Origin: an uncultured Anaerolineales bacterium
GTDB lineage: Bacteria > Chloroflexota > Anaerolineae > Anaerolineales > Villigracilaceae
Assembly (NCBI GenBank): GCA_949319575.1
Contig: CASGHD010000074.1
Coordinates: 1-53,447, forward strand
DNA length: 53,447 bases
Direction of reading: 5' to 3'
The translations under genes were made by a program, and so were the position numbers. This document shows positions 48,071-53,447 of the stretch, piece by piece; positions within the stretch are counted from its first letter, which is position 1, and every line of letters begins with the position of its first letter. The notes below the pieces were generated by a model. That model made no database searches. It was given only the letters and a program-made list of their open reading frames with translations, and was not told where the DNA came from.

Positions 48071-49390
48071 ATGTCCGCGAATCCAAACGACACGCACGAA
48101 CTGATCTACGATTGGAATCTTGTCGAAGCGCCCAACGCCCCCAAGAAGCGCGTGATGGTCACCGACGAAACCCTGCGCGACGGACTGCAATCGCCGTCGG
48201 TCATCCAGCCTGAGATTCAAGACAAAGTGTATTTGCTGTACCTCATGTCTGACCTCGGCGTGGATGCGGCAGACCTGGGGCTGTGCGGCGCGGGCGAGAA
48301 GTTCAAATATCACGTTAGCGTGCTGGCGAAGGAAATCGTCAAGCAAAAGATGGACATCCAGCCGCAGAGCGCGGCGCGTTCCGTCGTCGCCGATATCATC
48401 CCCATCGTGGATGTCTCCGAAGATGTCGGCGTTCCGCTCGAAGCGGCGGTCTTCCTCGGCACAAGTCCCATTCGCCGATTCGCCGAAGGCTGGGATGTGG
48501 ATTTCCTGTTGCGTCAGACCGAAGACGCCGTCACCTTCGCCACCAAACACGGCATCCCCGTTATGTTCGTCACCGAAGACACCGTTCGCGCCGACCCTGA
48601 GACTCTGCGTCGGGTGTACGAAACAGCCATCAGGTCGGGAGCGAAGCGCATCTGCGCCGCCGATACGGTCGGTCACATCGCCCCGCACGGAGTCCACGCG
48701 CTGATCACCTTCCTCCGCAAAATCGTGGACGAGGTTGACCCGACGGTGGGCATTGACTGGCACGGGCATAAAGATCGCGGGCTGGATATCGCCAACTCGA
48801 TCGCCGCCGTCGAAGCGGGCGCGGACCGCGTCCACGCTTGCGGATTGGGCATCGGCGAACGAAGCGGCAACACGCCGATGGAACTTCTGCTGGTCAACTT
48901 CAACCTGCTCGGCTGGGGCGCGCGCGACCTGACGAAACTGCCCGAATACTGCGAAGTGATCGCCGACAAATGCGGCGCGGTGATCCCGTTCAATTATCCC
49001 GTTGTCGGGGCCGACGCCTTCCGCACGACGACGGGCGTCCATGCGGCGGCAATCGCCAAGGCGCTCACCAAAAACGACGAGTGGCTCGCGGAGCATGTCT
49101 ATTGCGGCGTGCCTTCGAGCATGGTCGGGCGCGCGCATGAGATCGAGATCGGTCCGATGTCTGGCGAGCATAACGTGCGCTTCTTTTTACGCAAACACAA
49201 AATGGAAGAGAACCCCGCCTATGTGACGAAGATTCTCGAAGTGGCGAAACGCTCCAATCACCTGCTCGGCGAAGACGATGTGCGCCGCATCGTGACGGTG
49301 ATGAGCCGCCGCCAGCGCGCGCATCAGGAAGTGACCGACGAGGAACTGGATCACGAGTTGACGCGCCGCCGCGAAAGGATTCTGCGATGA
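48071..49390 (+). CDS. DRE-TIM acyltransferase/lyase (isopropylmalate synthase-like)
   Basis: The 439-residue enzyme of the pyruvate-carboxyltransferase-like family: VTDETLRDGLQSP (metal Asp and catalytic Arg), the metal motif DWHGHKDRGL, and CGLGIGERSGNTPMELLL. The family includes 2-isopropylmalate, homocitrate, citramalate and benzylmalate synthases and HMG-CoA lyase. It lacks a clear C-terminal allosteric domain; the tail (after about residue 330) is helical. A LeuC/HacA-type subunit is encoded nearby, so a 2-oxoacid chain-elongation route is possible. AAAGGAG supports the ATG at 48071. It overlaps the MoaD-like gene. Confidence 0.78.
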   Translation: MSANPNDTHELIYDWNLVEAPNAPKKRVMVTDETLRDGLQSPSVIQPEIQDKVYLLYLMSDLGVDAADLGLCGAGEKFKYHVSVLAKEIVKQKMDIQPQSAARSVVADIIPIVDVSEDVGVPLEAAVFLGTSPIRRFAEGWDVDFLLRQTEDAVTFATKHGIPVMFVTEDTVRADPETLRRVYETAIRSGAKRICAADTVGHIAPHGVHALITFLRKIVDEVDPTVGIDWHGHKDRGLDIANSIAAVEAGADRVHACGLGIGERSGNTPMELLLVNFNLLGWGARDLTKLPEYCEVIADKCGAVIPFNYPVVGADAFRTTTGVHAAAIAKALTKNDEWLAEHVYCGVPSSMVGRAHEIEIGPMSGEHNVRFFLRKHKMEENPAYVTKILEVAKRSNHLLGEDDVRRIVTVMSRRQRAHQEVTDEELDHELTRRRERILR

Positions 49391-49638
49391 ACGTCCATGT
49401 GCGACTCGCGGAACCGTTCTGGAGAGCAGTCGGACTCCGCGAACTTGACATGACCCTCCCCTCCGCTTCAAGCGTGGACGATCTACTGACTCTCCTGCGC
49501 GAGCGTTATCCGCGCCTGGGCGTGGATTTCGACCAATGCCCGCCGCACATCTTCATCGGCGAAGAGGAAGCCGACGCGCATTCACCATTGGAAGACGGCG
49601 CGCGCGCGCATTTTGTTTATCCCGTTGCTGGCGGTTAA
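49387..49638 (+). CDS. MoaD/ThiS-family sulfur carrier
   Basis: The 83-residue ubiquitin-fold protein ends in the required Gly-Gly (VYPVAGG) for thiocarboxylation. It lies 294 bases before a tungsten/molybdopterin aldehyde oxidoreductase gene, a common arrangement, so it probably supplies sulfur for the pterin cofactor of that enzyme or of the Mo hydroxylase. Four-base overlap with the preceding gene. Confidence 0.85.
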   Translation: MNVHVRLAEPFWRAVGLRELDMTLPSASSVDDLLTLLRERYPRLGVDFDQCPPHIFIGEEEADAHSPLEDGARAHFVYPVAGG

Positions 49639-49641
49639 GGC

Positions 49642-49918
49642 GCAGTACGACAAAGTTCACTTTGTCCGTGCGGCAAACGCAACCTGAAGGTTGCAGTACG
49701 ACAAAGTTCACTTTGTCCGTGCGGCAACCGCAACCTGAAGGTTGCAGTACGATAAAGTTCACTTTGTCCGTGCGGCAAACGCAACCTGAAGGTTGCAGTA
49801 CGATAAAGTTCACTTTGTCCATGCGGCAAACGCAACCTGAAGGTTGCAGTACAACAAAGCAGTACGATAAAGTTCACTTTGTCCGTGCGGCAACCGCAAC
49901 CTGAAGGTTGCGGTACAA
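49642..49918. repeat. Tandem array of a 51-bp hairpin-rich unit
   Basis: Five full units start at 49642, 49693, 49744, 49795 and 49859; a 13-base partial unit (49846-49858) and a partial last unit (from 49910) complete the array. Each unit holds three small stem-loops: CAAAGTTCACTTTG, TGCGGCAAACGCA and GCAACCTGAAGGTTGC (the last across the junction). Units are nearly identical, differing at a few positions. There are no spacers, so this is not a CRISPR array. It fills the gap between the MoaD-like gene and the aldehyde oxidoreductase gene. Confidence 0.9.
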
Positions 49919-49932
49919 GTATGAGGTAAATC

Positions 49933-51801
49933 TTGACCCACACATCCCCTATTGCCATCATCAACCTTTCGACGGGCGAAATCAAAACCACATCCACGCC
50001 CGATGAATTGCTTCGCGCCTATCTCGGCGGGCGCGGACTGAACATGGCGTACCTGCGTCATTACCTGCGTCAGCATGGCGACCCGCGCAGTGTAGACGCG
50101 CTCAGCCCGGAGAATCCGCTCATTGTTGGCGCGGGGCTGATGACGGGGACGATCTCTCCCAACGCGGCGCGCTTCAACGTCTCGGCGCGTTCGCCTGAAA
50201 GCGGCATTCTCGGCGACGCCAACTGCGGCGGATTCTTCGCGGCGGCGATGCGCAAGGCGGGCTTTGATCGTCTCATCATTTTAGGACGCGCCGAAAAACC
50301 GTCCTACCTGCTGATCGAAGACGGGCAGATCAGCGTCCATGCGGCGGATGGGCTGTGGGGGTTGAACGCGATCGAGGCGCAGAATCAACTCAAAGCGCGG
50401 CACGGAAGCGGGACCGTCTCCGCAGTGATCGGACCGTCGGGCGAGAATCAAGTCCGCATGGCGGCAATCATGACAGGTCAAAAGAACGCGGCGGGACGCG
50501 GCGGCATGGGCGCGGTGATGGGGAGCAAGAATCTCAAAGCCATCGTCGCGCGAGGCGGGACCGTGATCGAAGTGGCGCAAAAGGAAACTTTGCGGGCGTT
50601 GCGGCTCAAACAACAGGAGGAGTTGAAAAGCTCGAAGGTGGTGCAAGTGTTGGGCAAGGTCGGCACGCCGCTGTTATACGAAGTGAGCAACCGACTCGGC
50701 GCGATCCGAACACGCAACTCGCAGGATAATTTTTTCGAGGAAACGCTCAACGGCGAAGAGGTTGAAAAATTTTCAGACAAGATGCTGGCTTGCACGTCGT
50801 GCGTGGTGCATTGCCGTCATCGTAACACGCTGGGCGGCGAAGGACCCGAATACTCGACGCTGGTCCTGCTCGGCGCGAACATCGGCATTGCGCCCACCGA
50901 TCAGGTCATCCAGTTGAACAACCTCGTCAACGATCTCGGCTTGGACGCCTCTTCGACTGGCACGATCATCGGCTGGGCGATGGAGTTGTACCAGCGCGGA
51001 TTGATCGACGACTCGCTGACAGGCAAGCCGTTGGTCTGGGGCGATTACGAAACCGTGTATGCGTTGATCGAAGATATCGCGCATCGGCGCGGGTTTGGAA
51101 ACATTCTCGCCGAAAGCACGCAAGCCGCGCGATATTTCCCGCAGGCGGCGCTCGATTATTTGATCGCCGTCAAAAATTTGCCGCAGTCCGACCCGCATGA
51201 TGTTCGTTACTTCAAAGGCTTCGCGCTGGGCATCGCAGTCGCCAGCCGCGGCGCGGATCATCTCCGCAACCGCCCCACGCTGGAGGTCTTCAAACTTCCC
51301 GACGAAGCGCGCGCGAACGTTTATGGGCGCGCCAACGACCCCGACCCGACGGGCTACAAAGACAAGGGGTTGATCGTCGCGTACGGCGACGATATCTACG
51401 CGGTGGCGGATTGTCTCGGCGTGTGCCGCTTCGTCACGCGCGGATTCAACAGTCCGCATTTGCTGGGCTATCAAGACTTTTGCGACTCGGTCGCCGCCGC
51501 GACAGGGCTGGAATACACCCCCGCCTCTCTCCGCGACGTGGGGCGGCGCACGCTGGACACGGAGCGACTCATCAACGCGGGCTTCGGACTGACGCGCGCC
51601 GACGACACCCTGCCCAAACGCTACTTCGACGACCCGATGCCCGCGCGAAAAACGAAAGGTCATCACGTAGACAGGGAACAATTCCAACTGATGCTCGACG
51701 AGTATTACGCCGAGCGCGGCTGGGACGCGGATGGGCGAGTCTCCGCCGAGAGGATCGCGGAGATAGATGGACTTAATGATGTCATTGCGGGATGTTCTTA
51801 G
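49933..51801 (+). CDS. Tungsten aldehyde:ferredoxin oxidoreductase
   Basis: Oxidises aldehydes to acids with ferredoxin as acceptor. The 622-residue protein has the AOR N-terminal domain (YLGGRGLNMAYL; GPSGENQVRMAAIMTGQKNAAGRGGMGAVMG) and cluster cysteines CTSCVVHC and CLGVC near residue 495. Start is TTG at 49933, with GAGG six bases before it; the only upstream in-frame ATG (49921) meets a stop two codons later. Its last residues (IAGCS) are encoded by the start of a family B repeat. Likely substrates are aryl acetaldehydes formed from aryl pyruvates; the reduced ferredoxin could feed benzoyl-CoA reductase. Confidence 0.9.
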   Translation: MTHTSPIAIINLSTGEIKTTSTPDELLRAYLGGRGLNMAYLRHYLRQHGDPRSVDALSPENPLIVGAGLMTGTISPNAARFNVSARSPESGILGDANCGGFFAAAMRKAGFDRLIILGRAEKPSYLLIEDGQISVHAADGLWGLNAIEAQNQLKARHGSGTVSAVIGPSGENQVRMAAIMTGQKNAAGRGGMGAVMGSKNLKAIVARGGTVIEVAQKETLRALRLKQQEELKSSKVVQVLGKVGTPLLYEVSNRLGAIRTRNSQDNFFEETLNGEEVEKFSDKMLACTSCVVHCRHRNTLGGEGPEYSTLVLLGANIGIAPTDQVIQLNNLVNDLGLDASSTGTIIGWAMELYQRGLIDDSLTGKPLVWGDYETVYALIEDIAHRRGFGNILAESTQAARYFPQAALDYLIAVKNLPQSDPHDVRYFKGFALGIAVASRGADHLRNRPTLEVFKLPDEARANVYGRANDPDPTGYKDKGLIVAYGDDIYAVADCLGVCRFVTRGFNSPHLLGYQDFCDSVAAATGLEYTPASLRDVGRRTLDTERLINAGFGLTRADDTLPKRYFDDPMPARKTKGHHVDREQFQLMLDEYYAERGWDADGRVSAERIAEIDGLNDVIAGCS

Positions 51802-51869
51802 GCGAAGTAATCCCTAACATCGTGACGGAGATTGCTTCGTCGGGAAGATCGCCCTCCTTGCAATGACAT
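51779..51869. repeat. Family B palindromic repeat spanning a stop codon
   Basis: ATGTCATTGCGGGATG faces CTCCTTGCAATGACAT. The left end encodes the C-terminus and stop of the upstream gene; the right end supplies an in-frame ATG (51863) before the next gene. Confidence 0.75.
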
Positions 51870-51892
51870 CATTTGAGAAAAGGAAACCATGT

Positions 51893-53149
51893 ATGGCACA
51901 CACACTTGCAGAAAAAATCCTGGCTGAAAAATGCGACCAGAAGGAACTCTACCCTGGGCAGTTCATCAACGCCCGCGTGGATATGGTGATGGCGTCTGAG
52001 CTTTCGGGCGTGCTTGCCATCGAAGAGTTCGAGAAGATCAAGGGCGCGCGCGTCTGGGATCCCAAAAAGGTGGTCTTCGTGATGGATCACTTCACGCCCG
52101 CCAAAGACATCAAATCTGCCGAGATCGTCAAGCAATGCCGCGAGTTTGCGGCGGCGCACGGCATCCGCTTTTACGATGTGGGACGGGCGGGCATCCAGCA
52201 CATCTTGTTGCCCGAGCAGGGCATGATCGTCCCTGGCGACCTGATCGCGGGCGCGGACTCGCATACCTGCACGCACGGTTTCATTGGCGCGTTCGGTACG
52301 GGCATCGGCTCGACCGATGCGGCGGTGGCGATGGCGCTGGGCGAGTTGTGGATGAAAGTGCCAGAGAGCGTCAAGTTTGTTTATCACGGTAAGCCGCAGA
52401 AGTGGGTGCGCGGCAAGGATTTGATCCTGCACACCATCGCGCGGATCGGCGTCGAAGGGGCGCGGTATCAGGCGATGGAGTTTATGGGCGAAGCGCTTCA
52501 GCATCTCGACATGAGCGACCGCTTCTCGATGGCGAACATGGCGATCGAAGCGGGGGCGAAGGCGGGTTTGTTTGAGGCGGACGAAATGACCCGCTCCTTC
52601 ATCCGCGCGCGCGGGCGCGAGGACGGCTTGTACCTGCAAAGCGACCCCGATGCGGAATACGCGGCGGTCTATGAATTCGACGTGTCGGAGTTCGAACCAT
52701 TCGTGGCGGTGCCGTTCATCCCAGAAAACGTCAAACCCGTTTCACAACTCAACGAAGTGGAGATCGACCAGGCGGTGATCGGCATGTGCACCAACGGCAA
52801 CCTTGAAGACTTGCGAGCCGCGGCAGAGATTCTCAAGGGACATCAGATCCATCCGCGCGTGCGGGCGGTGATCATCCCTGGCTCGCAGAAGGTGTATCTC
52901 GACGCCCTACGCGAAGGGCTGATCGAAATCTTCATCCAAGCCAATTGCTCGGTCAGCACGCCCACCTGCGGACCGTGCCTCGGCGGTCACATGGGCGTGC
53001 TGGCGGCGGGCGAGAAGTGCATCTCCACCAGCAACCGCAACTTCCGCGGGCGCATGGGTCACACCTCCAGCGAACTGTATCTCGCCAACCCCTACGTCGC
53101 CGCCGCGTCTGCCATCGCGGGCAGGATTATTTCTCCCGACGATTTGTAA
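51893..53149 (+). CDS. 3-isopropylmalate/homoaconitate-type dehydratase large subunit
   Basis: The 418-residue aconitase-superfamily large subunit of the LeuC2/HacA group: GADSHTCTHGFIGAFGTGIG, cluster cysteines in GMCTNGNLEDL and STPTCGPCLGGHMG, and STSNRNFRGRMGH. A small subunit (LeuD/HacB) must exist but is not in the remaining 298 bases. ATG 51893 gives the length normal for the group; ATG 51863 begins inside a repeat. With the DRE-TIM synthase at 48071 it suggests a chain-elongation or alkylmalate isomerisation step; leucine synthesis is the conventional alternative. Confidence 0.87.
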   Translation: MAHTLAEKILAEKCDQKELYPGQFINARVDMVMASELSGVLAIEEFEKIKGARVWDPKKVVFVMDHFTPAKDIKSAEIVKQCREFAAAHGIRFYDVGRAGIQHILLPEQGMIVPGDLIAGADSHTCTHGFIGAFGTGIGSTDAAVAMALGELWMKVPESVKFVYHGKPQKWVRGKDLILHTIARIGVEGARYQAMEFMGEALQHLDMSDRFSMANMAIEAGAKAGLFEADEMTRSFIRARGREDGLYLQSDPDAEYAAVYEFDVSEFEPFVAVPFIPENVKPVSQLNEVEIDQAVIGMCTNGNLEDLRAAAEILKGHQIHPRVRAVIIPGSQKVYLDALREGLIEIFIQANCSVSTPTCGPCLGGHMGVLAAGEKCISTSNRNFRGRMGHTSSELYLANPYVAAASAIAGRIISPDDL

Positions 53150-53307
53150 ACTTTAAACACTAAAGACATGAAGGACGCAAAGTTGGTTTGAGTGATGGTT
53201 TTGGTTCTTTGTCTTAGATCATTATATGCGACGATCTAATTGGCTTACACAATGTTTAATTGGACGCGGAAAAACGCTGATCTCGCTGATTCAAAAGAAA
53301 AAAATTC
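53150..53307. other. Gap without a supported gene
   Basis: AT-rich intergenic DNA with traces of the CACTAAAGACATGAAGGACGC repeat family. No coding region or clear regulatory site. Confidence 0.5.
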
Positions 53308-53447
53308 GTAACTGCTCAGGCATGTCGTTGCGAGGAGGGCTCTTGCTCGCCTGCCCCGATGTTTTTTCGGGGTCCCGACGCCTGTCCTGAGCCTGTCGAA
53401 GGGAAGCAATCTCCCGGTATGGGGAGACTGCTTCGGCAAAACCAAGA
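53308..53447. repeat. Long palindromic element, copy 3 (cut by window edge)
   Basis: Begins GTAACTGCTCAGGCATGTC and follows copies 1 and 2, but carries a GCCTGTCCTGAGCCTGTCG insert (about 53382-53403). It ends at the window edge within GCAAAACCAAGA. Confidence 0.8.

Noticed and set aside
49536-49904. Protein made of 17-residue repeats (TKFTLSVRQTQPEGCS)
   Set aside because: The open frames arise on both strands because the 51-bp unit is a multiple of three; no start signal or codon bias supports translation.
49642-49918. CRISPR array
   Set aside because: Units follow each other directly without unique spacers, and no cas genes are present.

Overview
The window looks like a piece of a Chloroflexota (Anaerolineae-type) chromosome. 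This is inferred from gene content, moderately GC-rich codon use, and gaps packed with palindromic repeats of the 'TCATTGCGAGGAG', 'ACACGAAGGCACGAAGG' and 'CTGAGCGAAGTCGAAGG' kinds. No rRNA or marker gene here proves the taxon.

Region 1 (1-12.4 kb) is mostly housekeeping. It holds a decayed transposase end, tRNA-Val with its own promoter, a T-box leader and thrS, and infC-rpmI-rplT, with infC starting on a rare AUC codon. Then come a macro-domain protein, a SpoU/TrmH RNA methyltransferase, a DUF711 protein, three secreted or membrane proteins of unknown role, a reverse-strand class III nucleotide cyclase with an SRPBCC head, and a membrane-anchored protein with a Thr/Pro linker.

Region 2 (12.4-32.6 kb) is one long same-strand gene series behind a sigma70-type promoter with an inverted-repeat operator. 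It encodes TrpB2-type tryptophan synthase beta, a ParB/Srx-fold protein (possible serine kinase), indolepyruvate:ferredoxin oxidoreductase (IorAB), a three-subunit molybdenum hydroxylase, a PLP aminotransferase, an epimerase-like VOC protein, a class III CoA-transferase, an unusual acyl-CoA dehydrogenase, a GxxExxY protein, a two-subunit B12 acyl-CoA mutase and hydantoinase/oxoprolinase A and B. Read as a pathway, this matches anaerobic indoleacetate (iaa-type) degradation entered from tryptophan: Trp -> indolepyruvate -> indoleacetyl-CoA -> 2-oxoindole-acetyl-CoA -> (2-aminophenyl)succinyl-CoA -> (2-aminobenzyl)malonyl-CoA -> 2-aminocinnamoyl-CoA.

Region 3 (33.1-53.2 kb) starts with a near copy of the same promoter, operator and start-codon module. 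It encodes an ATP-dependent (class I, Bzd-like) benzoyl-CoA reductase, a PaaX-type repressor, and candidates for the three enzymes after the reductase (dienoyl-CoA hydratase, 6-hydroxycyclohexene-carbonyl-CoA dehydrogenase, 6-oxocyclohexene-carbonyl-CoA hydrolase). A MaoC hydratase, an SDR and a thiolase could finish side-chain removal to 2-aminobenzoyl-CoA. It continues with an amidohydrolase, a second IorAB pair, a DRE-TIM carboxyltransferase, a MoaD/ThiS protein, a tungsten aldehyde:ferredoxin oxidoreductase and a LeuC/HacA-type large subunit.

Together regions 2 and 3 look like a self-contained, probably PaaX-controlled regulon taking tryptophan, and possibly free indole through TrpB2, to ring-opened 3-hydroxypimelyl-CoA without oxygen. 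The two IOR pairs and the aldehyde oxidoreductase could supply the reduced ferredoxin the ring reductase consumes. All functional assignments rest on reading protein motifs by eye; no database search was run.
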